Source: Streptomyces sp. MP131-18
GTDB taxonomy: Bacteria; Actinomycetota; Actinomycetes; Streptomycetales; Streptomycetaceae
Assembly (NCBI RefSeq): GCF_001984575.1
Contig: NZ_LZNS01000001.1
Coordinates: 4,612,049 to 4,676,048, forward strand
Length of the DNA: 64,000 nucleotides
Reading direction: 5' to 3'
The translations under genes and the position numbers were made by a program. Below the pieces are notes generated by a model. That model saw only the letters and a list, made by a program, of their open reading frames with translations. It searched no databases and had not been told where the DNA came from. Positions 41,980 through 50,091 of the stretch are shown one piece after another. How positions within the stretch are numbered: the stretch's first letter is position 1; every line of letters starts with the position of its first letter.

Positions 41980-42826
41980 GCCCGCCGCGCGTGCCGTCGA
42001 GCACGCGCAGCAGCCGCTCCACCGTCTCCGCCATCGCCGCCCGCCCCGCCGCGAGCCAGCGGCGGGGGTCCACCCCCTCGGGGTCCGCCGCCAGGTGGTC
42101 GCGGACCGCGCCGGTCAGCGCCACGTTGAGCGCGGTCCCCACGTTGATCTTGGTCAGGCCCGCGGCCACGCCGCGCCGCAGCTCCTCGTCCGGCACCCCG
42201 GAGGAGCCGTGCAGCACCAGCGGCACGCCCAGCGCCGCACGCAGCCGCGCTATCAGTGCGTGGTCGAGCGCCGCCGTCCGCCGCGTCATGGCGTGGCTGC
42301 TGCCCACGGCGACGGCCAGCGCGTCCACGCCCGTGTCCCGCACGTACTCCGCCGCCTCGGCCGGGTCGGTCCGCACCCCCGGGGTGTGCGCGTCGCCCGG
42401 CTTGCCGCCGATGCGGCCCAGCTCCGCCTCCACCAGCAGCCCGTGCCGGTGCGCGAAGCGCACGGCCGCCGCCGTGGCCGCCACGTTCCCGGCGTAGGGC
42501 AGCCGCGAGCCGTCGAACATCACCGAGCCGAAGCCCGCCGCGGGCGCCGCCCGCAGCAGCGCGTCGTCCGTCACGTGGTCCAGGTGCAGCGCGAGCGCCG
42601 CCCCGCTGCCGCGCGCCAGCGCGGTCAGCGCGGCGGCCAGCGGTTCGAGCCGGCCGTGGTGGGCCACCGCGTTCTGCGACACCTGGAGCACGGCGGGCGC
42701 CTCGGCCGCGGCGGCCCCGGCGGCGACCGCCTGGGCGTGCTCCAGGGTGATCACGTTGAACGCGGCGACCGCCCGGCCGCCGCCGTGCGCCTCGGCCAGC
42801 AGGTCGGCACAGCGCACCAGGGTCAC
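41957..42826 (-). CDS. Class II ketose-bisphosphate aldolase
   Basis: A 289-residue zinc-dependent aldolase (LHLDHVTDD with metal histidines, VEAELGRIGG, VLHGSSGVPDEEL, TKINVGTAL). It is shorter than housekeeping fructose-bisphosphate aldolase and closer to tagatose-bisphosphate aldolases such as GatY/KbaY. It would cleave a hexulose bisphosphate from an amino-sugar or galactitol route. GTG 42826 overlaps the nagA stop (GTGA), so it is the last gene of the amino-sugar operon. Confidence 0.82.
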   Translation of the reverse strand: MTLVRCADLLAEAHGGGRAVAAFNVITLEHAQAVAAGAAAAEAPAVLQVSQNAVAHHGRLEPLAAALTALARGSGAALALHLDHVTDDALLRAAPAAGFGSVMFDGSRLPYAGNVAATAAAVRFAHRHGLLVEAELGRIGGKPGDAHTPGVRTDPAEAAEYVRDTGVDALAVAVGSSHAMTRRTAALDHALIARLRAALGVPLVLHGSSGVPDEELRRGVAAGLTKINVGTALNVALTGAVRDHLAADPEGVDPRRWLAAGRAAMAETVERLLRVLDGTRGGLTGPCSP

Positions 42827-43965
42827 GGGCGCACCAGCCAGTCGCCCTTGCGCATGACGCCCCTGACCTCGAAGTCGCGGTCGAGCACGACCAGATCCGC
42901 GTCCTTGCCCTCCTCGATGGACCCGACGCGGTCGTCGATGCCCAGCAGCCGCGCCGGGGTCGAGGACAGCGCCCGCGCCGCGTCGGCGACCGGCAGCCCG
43001 TCCACCGTGACCGCGCGCCGCAGGGCGCGGTCCTGGGTCAGCGTGGAACCGGCGATGGCGCCGCCCTCGGCCAGCCGCGCGACGCCGCCCGTCACCTCGA
43101 CCTCCAGCGGGCCGAGCGGGTAGCGCCCGTCGCCCATGCCCGCCGCACCCATCGCGTCCGTGATGAACGCCACCCGGTCAGGGCCCGCCGTGCGGAAGGC
43201 GAGCCTGAGCACCGAGGGGTGCAGGTGGTGACCGTCGTTGACCAGTTCGACTGCGATCCGTTCGTCTTCGAGCAGCGCCGCGATCGGCCCGGGCGAGCGG
43301 TGCGCCAGCGGCGGCATCGCGTTGAACAGGTGGGTGGCGACGGTCGCGCCCGCGTCGATGGCGCGGCGCGTCGTCTCGTACGTCGCGTCGGTGTGCCCGA
43401 CCGCGGCGATGACCCCGCTGTCGCGCAGCAGCCGCACCGCGTCGATGCCGCCGGGGCGTTCCGGCGCGAGCGTCAGCATCCGCGCGGTGCCGCGGGCCGC
43501 GTCGATCAGCTTGCGCACGTCCGCCGGGTCCGGGTCGCGCAGCAGGGTCGGGTCGTGCGCGCCGCAGCGGTTCTCGGCGATGAACGGGCCCTCGAAGTGG
43601 ATGCCGGCCAGGTCGCCCTGTTCCACCAGCTCCGACAGCGCCGCCGCCTGCCTGGCCAGGTCGCCCAGGTCGCCGGTGACGGTGGAGGCGACCATGGTGG
43701 TGGTGCCGCGGGCGCGGTGGGTGGCGATGACGGCCAGCGCCTCCTCGGCGGTACCGGCGGAGAACGATGCCCCGCCGCCGCCGTGCAGGTGGAGGTCCAC
43801 GAAGCCGGGCAGAATCCAGTGCCCCGGCAGGTCGGTCACCACCGCCCCGTCCGTCTCGCCCCTGCGGCCCGCGGCGAACCGCGTGCCCTCGACCGTGACG
43901 CGGCCGCTGTCGACGACCCCGGCGGGCCGCACCACCTTTGCTCCGGTGAGCACGGTGCACTTCAT
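42823..43965 (-). CDS. nagA: N-acetylglucosamine-6-phosphate deacetylase
   Basis: NagA removes the acetyl group from GlcNAc-6-phosphate. The 380-residue amidohydrolase has the HLH metal motif in DLHLHGGGG near 58-60, HFEGPFIAENRCGAH, GHTDATY and FITDAMGAAG with the catalytic Asp. ATG 43965 has GGAGG upstream and overlaps the nagK stop. It is controlled in S. coelicolor by DasR with nagK; a DasR-type site lies upstream of nagK here. Confidence 0.93.
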   Translation of the reverse strand: MKCTVLTGAKVVRPAGVVDSGRVTVEGTRFAAGRRGETDGAVVTDLPGHWILPGFVDLHLHGGGGASFSAGTAEEALAVIATHRARGTTTMVASTVTGDLGDLARQAAALSELVEQGDLAGIHFEGPFIAENRCGAHDPTLLRDPDPADVRKLIDAARGTARMLTLAPERPGGIDAVRLLRDSGVIAAVGHTDATYETTRRAIDAGATVATHLFNAMPPLAHRSPGPIAALLEDERIAVELVNDGHHLHPSVLRLAFRTAGPDRVAFITDAMGAAGMGDGRYPLGPLEVEVTGGVARLAEGGAIAGSTLTQDRALRRAVTVDGLPVADAARALSSTPARLLGIDDRVGSIEEGKDADLVVLDRDFEVRGVMRKGDWLVRP

Positions 43966-44921
43966 GATCGGGAAACCTCCGCAGACGTGGGGAGCTGGCA
44001 GTGGTCCCAGGCGAGCAGGCCCGCGCCCAGGCAGCTGGCGGCGTCTCCGAGCGCCGCCGGAAGGATCGGTGGGATGCGCTGGAAGGTGGCCTTCGCCGCG
44101 AGGGCGGCGCGCAGCGGGACGAGCAGCGTCTCGCCCGCCTCGGCCAGGCCGCCGCCCACGATGACGACGGCCGGGTCGAGCAGGCAGATGCCGGTGAGCA
44201 GGCCGTCGGCCAGGCCGGCCACCGCGTCCCGCCACAGCGATTCGGCCCGTGGGTCGCCCGCGGCCACGGCCCTGGCGGCGTCCGCGGCGGTCGCGCCCGG
44301 CAGGCCGGCCGCGGCGGCCCAGGCGCGGCCGACGGCGGCGGCCGAGGCGACCGTCTCCAGACAGCCGTACTGCCCGCAGCCGCACCGGGCGCCGCCGGGG
44401 CGCACGACGATGTGGCCGATCTCGCCCGCGCCGCCGTGCGCGCCGGGCTCCATGCGCCCGTCGATGCCGATGGCCCCGGCGATGCCGGTGCCGAGCGCGA
44501 CGAAGAGGAACCGGCCGTGTCCCGCTCCGGCCCCGACGCGTCCCTCGGCCAGGCCGCCGGCGCGCACGTCGTGGCTGACGCCGACGGGGACGCCGCCGAG
44601 CCGATCGCTCAGCAGCCGCCGCAGCGGAACGTCGCGCCAGCCGAGGTTGGCCGACCAGACGGCCGTGCCCGTCCGTTCGTCCACGATGCCGGGCACGACG
44701 ACGCCCGCGGCGGCGGGCGGGCCGCCGAAGCGGTCGATGCCGGTGGCCCGCAACTCCTCGGCGAAGTCCAGGATTCCGGCCACCACGGCATCGGGTCCGC
44801 CGGTGCCCGCGGTGGGCCGGCGTGCCTGGTGCAGCGGCTCGTTGTCCCGCCCCGTCAGTGCGGCTTTCAGCACGGTGCCGCCCACGTCGAGGGCGAGCAC
44901 GTAATTCTCCTGGAGACTCAC
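43962..44921 (-). CDS. nagK: N-acetylglucosamine kinase (ROK family)
   Basis: A 319-residue ROK kinase that phosphorylates internal GlcNAc. DVGGT at 12-16 binds ATP phosphate, and the zinc-binding GARCGCGQYGCLE loop follows GHIVVRP. GAGEIGH is typical of the family. It is coupled to nagA (ATGA). The 51-base gap upstream contains a DasR-like operator, and the SIS gene just upstream is on the same strand. Confidence 0.9.
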   Translation of the reverse strand: MSLQENYVLALDVGGTVLKAALTGRDNEPLHQARRPTAGTGGPDAVVAGILDFAEELRATGIDRFGGPPAAAGVVVPGIVDERTGTAVWSANLGWRDVPLRRLLSDRLGGVPVGVSHDVRAGGLAEGRVGAGAGHGRFLFVALGTGIAGAIGIDGRMEPGAHGGAGEIGHIVVRPGGARCGCGQYGCLETVASAAAVGRAWAAAAGLPGATAADAARAVAAGDPRAESLWRDAVAGLADGLLTGICLLDPAVVIVGGGLAEAGETLLVPLRAALAAKATFQRIPPILPAALGDAASCLGAGLLAWDHCQLPTSAEVSRS

Positions 44922-44949
44922 AGGCGCAAGTCTCGCCCGAGACGGGGGA

Positions 44950-44965
44950 AGAGGTCTAGTCCACT
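44950..44965. promoter_or_regulatory. DasR-responsive element (dre) upstream of nagK
   Basis: AGAGGTCTAGTCCACT matches the dre consensus ACTGGTCTAGACCACT at 13 of 16 positions, including the central GGTCTAG. It lies 29 bases upstream of the nagK start; DasR is known to control nagKA in S. coelicolor. Confidence 0.7.
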
Positions 44966-44972
44966 ACTGGGG

Positions 44973-45968
44973 TCACTGTGAAAGGATGACCGAGCGGGTG
45001 AGGTTCCGCGGCCGGTCCGGGTCGAGGCCGCGGGCCCGCGCGACCGCCACCGCGAGGCGCTGCGCCCGCACCAGATCCGCCATCGGGTCCGTGCCCTCCG
45101 GGGTCGCCACCAGCAGCCCGCCCGCCGCCGCCACATCCGCCCGCAGGCCCTCCGGCGGCGCGCCGAACACCCATACCGCGCGCCCCGGTTCCGCGATGGA
45201 CACCGGCCCGTGCCGGTACTCCATCGCCGGGTAGCCCTCCGTCCAGGCGCCGGCCGACTCCCGCAGCTTGAGCGCCGCTTCGAGCGCCAGGCCACAGGTC
45301 CAGCCCCGGCCGAGGAACGTCCACTGGCCGGCCCCCGTCACCTCCGCGGGCAGCGGGTCCGCCACCGCCGCCTCGGCGTCGTGCGCCGCCTCTGCCACCG
45401 TTCGCACGCCCGCGGGCAGCGGCCCCGCGGCTTCGAGCCCGGCCCGCAGGAACGCCAGCGCGCTGGTCGCGAACCGCGTCTGCACGACCGACTCCTCGTC
45501 CGCGTAGTCGAGCACCGCCACGTGCGCCGCGGCCCGGAGCACCGGCGCCGCCGGGTCCGCGGTGACCGCGAGCACCGGCACCTCCGGGCGGCCCGCCCGC
45601 AACGCGCCCAGCAGGTCCAGGACTTCCGTCGTCGTTCCCGACCTGGTGAGCGCCACGACCCGGTCGTAGCGCCGCCCGGCGGGGAACTCGGAGGCGGCGA
45701 ACGCGTCCGTCTCGCCCTGCCCCGCGGCCTCGCGCAGCGCCGCGTACGCCTGCGCCATGAACCACGACGTGCCGCAGCCGGTCACGGCGACCCGCTCGCC
45801 TGGCCGCGGCAGCGCGCCGGCGAAGCCGGCCGGGCGCGTCCGGGCCACGTCCTGCGCGGCGCGCCGCCAGCACGCGGGCTGCGTGGCGATCTCCCGTGCG
45901 GTGCGGGAGGTTCCGGGGGTTTCGAGGCTTTCGAAGCGTTCGGAGGATTCGGGGGATTCAGGAGACAT
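44973..45968 (-). CDS. SIS-domain sugar isomerase/deaminase-like protein
   Basis: A 331-residue protein with two SIS domains (TGCGTSWFMAQAYAALRE near 63-80; LTRSGTTTEVLDLL), like the isomerase half of GlmS or the deaminases AgaS and FrlB. No glutaminase domain is present. The N-terminal 20 residues are Ser/Glu/Pro repeats. It probably deaminates or isomerises an amino-sugar 6-phosphate made by the NagK/NagA proteins encoded downstream. Divergent from the DUF3263 gene. Confidence 0.82.
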   Translation of the reverse strand: MSPESPESSERFESLETPGTSRTAREIATQPACWRRAAQDVARTRPAGFAGALPRPGERVAVTGCGTSWFMAQAYAALREAAGQGETDAFAASEFPAGRRYDRVVALTRSGTTTEVLDLLGALRAGRPEVPVLAVTADPAAPVLRAAAHVAVLDYADEESVVQTRFATSALAFLRAGLEAAGPLPAGVRTVAEAAHDAEAAVADPLPAEVTGAGQWTFLGRGWTCGLALEAALKLRESAGAWTEGYPAMEYRHGPVSIAEPGRAVWVFGAPPEGLRADVAAAGGLLVATPEGTDPMADLVRAQRLAVAVARARGLDPDRPRNLTRSVILSQ

Positions 45969-46055
45969 GGGGGCGACTCCTCGCTCGTCGAAGGGAGGCG
46001 GTGCTCGGATCGATACTCACCGAAGGCTGTCCGAGCCGGCGAATAAAATGTCCGG

Positions 46056-46349
46056 ATGAACGGGGCGAGCGGTGAGCGGGGGCGGGCGGGCGAAATGAGC
46101 GGCGAGCCGGGCGTTCCCGGGCGGGCCGGTCTCTCCGACCGCGACCGCGCGGTCCTCGCCGTCGAGCGCAGGTCGTGGCCGGGGCCCGGCGCCAAGGAGC
46201 GCGCGATCCGCGAGCGCCTCGGCATGTCCCCCACGCGCTACTACCAGCTGCTCAACGCCCTGCTGGACGACCCGCAGGCCCTCGCCCACGACCCGGTGAC
46301 CGTCAACCGCCTCAGGAGGCTGCGCGAGGCGCGCCGCGGGCGCCGGTAA
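46056..46349 (+). CDS. DUF3263 protein with helix-turn-helix
   Basis: A 97-residue basic protein with the DUF3263 pattern (LSDRDRAVLAVERRSW and RERLGMSPTRYYQLLNALL), which reads as a winged or simple helix-turn-helix. It occurs next to trehalose genes in related streptomycetes. TAAAAT ends 6 bases before the ATG and there is no ribosome site, so translation is probably leaderless. Its stop codon forms part of the -10 hexamer of otsB. Confidence 0.8.
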   Translation: MNGASGERGRAGEMSGEPGVPGRAGLSDRDRAVLAVERRSWPGPGAKERAIRERLGMSPTRYYQLLNALLDDPQALAHDPVTVNRLRRLREARRGRR

Positions 46350-46359
46350 AGTCATGTAC

Positions 46360-47190
46360 ATGGGCAGCCTTCCCGTACCCACGACGGACGCCGGCCGCGC
46401 CGGCCTCGCCACCCTCCTCGACCGCCCCGACCGGGCCCTGATCGCCGCCGACTTCGACGGCACCCTGGCCCCCATCGTCCCCGACCCCGAGCAGGCAAAG
46501 CCGCACCCCGACGCCCTGCCCGCGCTCGCCGCGCTCGCCGGGCGGGTCGCGGTCCTCGCCATCATCACCGGCCGCCCCGCGGACGTGGCCGTCCGCCTCG
46601 GCGGCTTCGCCGACCACCCCGGCCTCGCCGGGATGGTCGTCCTCGGCGCGTACGGCGCGGAGCGCTGGGAGGCCGCCACCGGCCGTCTGACCACGCCGCC
46701 CCCGCACGCGGGCGTCGCCGCCGCGCGCGCCGAGCTGCCGGGTCTTGTCGCGGAGAGCGGCGCGTTCATCGAGGACAAGGGCAACGCGCTGGCCGTCCAC
46801 ACCCGCCGCGCCGCCGACCCGGCCGGGGCGTTCGCCGCGCTGCGCGGGCCGGTCGGGGAGCTGGCCGCCCGGCACGGTCTTGCCCTGGAGCCGGGCCGCC
46901 TCGTGCTGGAGATGCGCCCGCCCGGTATGGACAAGGGCGCCGCGCTGACCGCCCTGGCCCGCGAGAAGGACGCCGCGTCCGTGCTGTACGCGGGGGACGA
47001 CCTCGGCGACCTGGCCGCGTTCGGGGCGGTCGCGGAGCTGCGCGACTCGGGCGTCGCGGGGCTGCGGGTGTGCAGCGGCAGCGCGGAGGTCACCGAGCTG
47101 GCCGCGGCCACGGACCTCACGGTCGACGGGCCGCACGGCGTCGCGGCCCTGTTCGCGGAGCTGGCCGCCCGCCTGCCCGCTGCCTCCTGA
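46360..47190 (+). CDS. otsB: Trehalose-6-phosphate phosphatase
   Basis: OtsB dephosphorylates trehalose-6-phosphate to trehalose. The 276-residue HAD-type protein has the nucleophile motif DFDGTLAPI at 31-39, IITGRP, the lysine-bearing DKGAALTAL and YAGDDLGDLAAF. I chose ATG 46360 over 46354 because TAAAGT lies exactly 7 bases before it, and 46354 would sit 2 bases after the hexamer. otsA is convergent, not in the same operon. Confidence 0.9.
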   Translation: MGSLPVPTTDAGRAGLATLLDRPDRALIAADFDGTLAPIVPDPEQAKPHPDALPALAALAGRVAVLAIITGRPADVAVRLGGFADHPGLAGMVVLGAYGAERWEAATGRLTTPPPHAGVAAARAELPGLVAESGAFIEDKGNALAVHTRRAADPAGAFAALRGPVGELAARHGLALEPGRLVLEMRPPGMDKGAALTALAREKDAASVLYAGDDLGDLAAFGAVAELRDSGVAGLRVCSGSAEVTELAAATDLTVDGPHGVAALFAELAARLPAAS

Positions 47191-47221
47191 ACGGGCGCAC
47201 GACGGCGCGGGGCCCGGCGGC

Positions 47222-48682
47222 TCAGGCCGGGTCGAGCGCCGCCAGCTGTTCGAGGAACCAGGTCTGCGGCGGCAGCGCGGTGGCCGCCGCGGACAGGCGC
47301 TTGGTGCGCCGGTCCCGTTCGTCCGCGTCCATCGACAGCGCCCGGTGCAGGGCCTCGGCGGTGCCCGCGATGTCGTACGGGTTGACCAGCAGGGCGTCCT
47401 CGCCCAGCTCGGCGGCGGCGCCCGCCTCCGTGGACAGCACCAGGGCGCAGCCCCGCTCGGAGACCACCGGGATCTCCTTGGCCACCAGATTCATCCCGTC
47501 CTTGATCGGGTTGACCAGGGCCACGTCCGCCATCCGGTAGGCGGCGAGTGAACGCGCGAAGTCGTCCTTGACGTGCAGCACCACGGGCGTCCAGCCGTCC
47601 GTCGCGAACGCCGCGTTGATCTCCTCGGCGACCCGGGAGACCTCGGCGGTGTAGTCGCGGTAGACGGCCAGGTCCTGCCGGGAGGGGTAGGCGAACGCCA
47701 CGTGCGTGACCTGCCCGCGCCACTGCGGCCGGTCGGTCAGCAGGCGGCGGAAGGCGAACAGGCCGCGCACGATGTTTTTCGACAGCTCGGTGCGGTCCAC
47801 CCGCACGATCGTCCGCGCGTCCCCGACCTGCGCACGCAGCGCCGCGAGCCGCTCGTCGACGTCAGGACGCGACGCCCGCTCGCGCAGGAACTCGGCATCG
47901 GCGCCGAGGCCGTGTACGCCCAGTCGGGTGATGCGGCCCTCGTGGTGGATGTCCTGCCCGTCGATCCGGGCGCCCAGCAGGTCGGCACAGCAGTCGGCGA
48001 ACGCGCGCGCCCAGCGCGGGGTGTGGAACGCGGCCCGGTCGGCGCCCAGGATGCCGAGCAGCAGGCGGCGGGCGACGGCGTCGGGGAGCACGCGGAACAG
48101 GTCGGGCGGCGCCCACGGGGTGTGCGTGAAGTGCCCGATGCGCAGGTCGGGCCGCCGGTCCCGCAGCAGCGCGGGGACCAGCGACAGGTGGTAGTCCTGC
48201 ACGAGGACGGCCGCGCCCGGCGCCGCCTCGGCGGCCAGCGCCTCGGCGAAGGCCGCGTTGTACGTCTCGTAGTCGGCCCACTGCGCCTCGAAGGCGGCGT
48301 CGAAGACCGGCTCGAACGGCGTCTGGTACAGCAGGTGATGGATGAACCACAGCACGGAGTTGGCGATGCCGTTGTACGCGGCGTCGAACGTGTCGGCCGG
48401 AATGTCCAGCATCCGCACCGCCTGGCCCCCGGTGTCCGCCGGGTCGAGGCGTGCGCCGGAGCGCGCCACGGCGGCGCGGTCGCCCTCGCCGAGCGCGGCG
48501 CACACCCACGTGCCCGTGCCCGGGGTGAGCGTGCTGAGCCCGGACACCAGGCCCCCGCCGCCGCGCTTCGCGGTCAGGGCGCCGTCGGCGCCGAGGCTGA
48601 AGCTCACCGGGCCGCGGTTGGACGCGACCAGGACCTGCCCCGGGCGGCCGGGGGACTGTGCTCGGTGCTCGTCGTGAGTCAC
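47222..48682 (-). CDS. otsA: Trehalose-6-phosphate synthase
   Basis: OtsA joins glucose from a nucleotide sugar to glucose-6-phosphate. The 486-residue GT20 protein has VLVASNRGPVSF, KRGGGGLVSGL, the WADYETYNAAFAE region, VQDYHLSLVPALLR, GHFTHTPWAPPDLF and DGMNLVAKE. GTG 48682 is the start. The gene is convergent with otsB (31 bases apart) and lies between otsB and gpgS, making a compatible-solute cluster. Confidence 0.93.
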   Translation of the reverse strand: MTHDEHRAQSPGRPGQVLVASNRGPVSFSLGADGALTAKRGGGGLVSGLSTLTPGTGTWVCAALGEGDRAAVARSGARLDPADTGGQAVRMLDIPADTFDAAYNGIANSVLWFIHHLLYQTPFEPVFDAAFEAQWADYETYNAAFAEALAAEAAPGAAVLVQDYHLSLVPALLRDRRPDLRIGHFTHTPWAPPDLFRVLPDAVARRLLLGILGADRAAFHTPRWARAFADCCADLLGARIDGQDIHHEGRITRLGVHGLGADAEFLRERASRPDVDERLAALRAQVGDARTIVRVDRTELSKNIVRGLFAFRRLLTDRPQWRGQVTHVAFAYPSRQDLAVYRDYTAEVSRVAEEINAAFATDGWTPVVLHVKDDFARSLAAYRMADVALVNPIKDGMNLVAKEIPVVSERGCALVLSTEAGAAAELGEDALLVNPYDIAGTAEALHRALSMDADERDRRTKRLSAAATALPPQTWFLEQLAALDPA

Positions 48683-48744
48683 GCGCGGTAACTAGCCATT
48701 CGGATCACTTCCCAAACGTGTGCCCTGCCACAGGAGTCCGGAGG

Positions 48745-49740
48745 CTATGCGGCCTGGCGGGCGGCGTACTCGGGGATGGTGGCCATCGGGGGGCGTTCCT
48801 CCGCGTTGATCGGGTGCGTCAGCGGCCTGAAGCCGCCGTCGTCGGTGCGTTCGAACTGGGTCAGGCCGAGACGGATCGGCATGACGGAGCCCGGCAGACG
48901 GCTCTGCGCCGTCCGCATGATCGCGGTGGCCATGCGGCCGAGCGCCTGCCCGTCCTGGTGCCGGTGCTTGCGCACGCCCACGTCGACCTGGCCGAGTGCG
49001 TCGAGGCCCGCCAGGTTCAGCGTGTCGATGAGCATGCCCAGCTCCACGCCGTACCCGACGGGGAACGGCAGCTGTTCGAGCAGGGAACGGCGCGCCGCGT
49101 ACTCGCCGCCGAGCGGCTGGACCACGCCGGCCAGCAGGGGCCAGTGCAGGTTGAGCAGGGGGCGGGCGACCAGCTCGGTCACCCGGCCGCCCTGGCGGGC
49201 GCCGGACGGGTTGTCGCCGAGCGGGCGGTCGTACATGGCCTTGACCAGCTGGACGTCCGGCTCGGTGAGCAGGGGGCCGAGAATGCCGGAGACGAACCGG
49301 GAGTCGAAGTCCCGCAGGTCGGCATCGACGAAACAGATGATCTCGCCGCTGGCGGCCAGCAGGGACCGCCACAGCACCTCGCCCTTACCGGGAACGGTCG
49401 GGACCCGCGGCAGTATCTCGTCGCGGTGCACGACCTTCGCCCCGGCCGCCGCGGCGACCTCCGAGGTGCGGTCGGTGGACCCGGAGTCCACCACCATCAG
49501 CTCGTCGATCAGTGGCACGTCCTCCATCAGGTCGCGCCGGAGCGCCTCGACGATGGCCCCGACGGTCGCCTCCTCGTTCAGCGCGGGGAGTACCACGCTG
49601 ATACTGCCTGCCGCCCCTGCTGCCCGCTTCGCGTGCAACAGCTGCGCCAGCGGGCGGTCAGCAGCGTCCCACGACCGGCGGGTCAGCCACTCCTCTGCCT
49701 CTTCCAGCACGAATGTCGCTCCTGTCGCGTTCGGCCACAT
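48745..49740 (-). CDS. gpgS: Glucosyl-3-phosphoglycerate synthase
   Basis: A 331-residue retaining GT81 glycosyltransferase with SISVVLPALNEEATVG, the metal-binding CFVDADLRDF (DAD) and GYGVELGMLID. It makes glucosyl-3-phosphoglycerate from an NDP-glucose and 3-phosphoglycerate, on the way to glucosylglycerate and related solutes. The partner phosphatase GpgP is not adjacent. It is 62 bases upstream of otsA on the same strand and divergent from the SAM riboswitch region. Confidence 0.88.
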   Translation of the reverse strand: MWPNATGATFVLEEAEEWLTRRSWDAADRPLAQLLHAKRAAGAAGSISVVLPALNEEATVGAIVEALRRDLMEDVPLIDELMVVDSGSTDRTSEVAAAAGAKVVHRDEILPRVPTVPGKGEVLWRSLLAASGEIICFVDADLRDFDSRFVSGILGPLLTEPDVQLVKAMYDRPLGDNPSGARQGGRVTELVARPLLNLHWPLLAGVVQPLGGEYAARRSLLEQLPFPVGYGVELGMLIDTLNLAGLDALGQVDVGVRKHRHQDGQALGRMATAIMRTAQSRLPGSVMPIRLGLTQFERTDDGGFRPLTHPINAEERPPMATIPEYAARQAA

Positions 49741-49939
49741 TTAACCTGTATGGCCGTATCTGCCCCTTCCTGGCGGGGTCCGAACCCGCCGGAACAGGTT
49801 TCTTGGGAGATTCTCCCGGTCTCCCGTCGTGTCTCGCGGATCGGACGGCCCGGGCCATTGTCGGGGCCGTCCGTTACAGTCTCGAACAGCGCAGGTGTCC
49901 TCCGCATATCGGGAGCCTGTTGCCGACAACTGCATACCG

Positions 49940-50073
49940 CTCATCCAGAGGGGCAGAGGGAACGGCCCGTAGAAGCCCCGGCAACCCTTCCGCCGGTCTC
50001 GCGACGATGCGAGGACCCGGTGGGGAAGGTGCCAATTCCGGCCTGTGGCGAGAGGCGCCGCAGGGAAGATGAG
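49940..50073 (+). promoter_or_regulatory. SAM-I (S-box) riboswitch
   Basis: The P1 stem is CTCATC at 49940-49945 with GATGAG at 50068-50073. Between them are the conserved AGAGGGAAC, GCCC-TAGAAG-CCCCGGCAACC, and GGAAGGTGCCAATTCC elements of the S-box. It ends just before the GAGGAGG ribosome site, so it probably controls translation: SAM binding would favour P1 and release or sequester the start region. Expression would fall when SAM is plentiful. Confidence 0.9.
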
Positions 50074-50091
50074 GAGGAGGGCCTCGTACCC

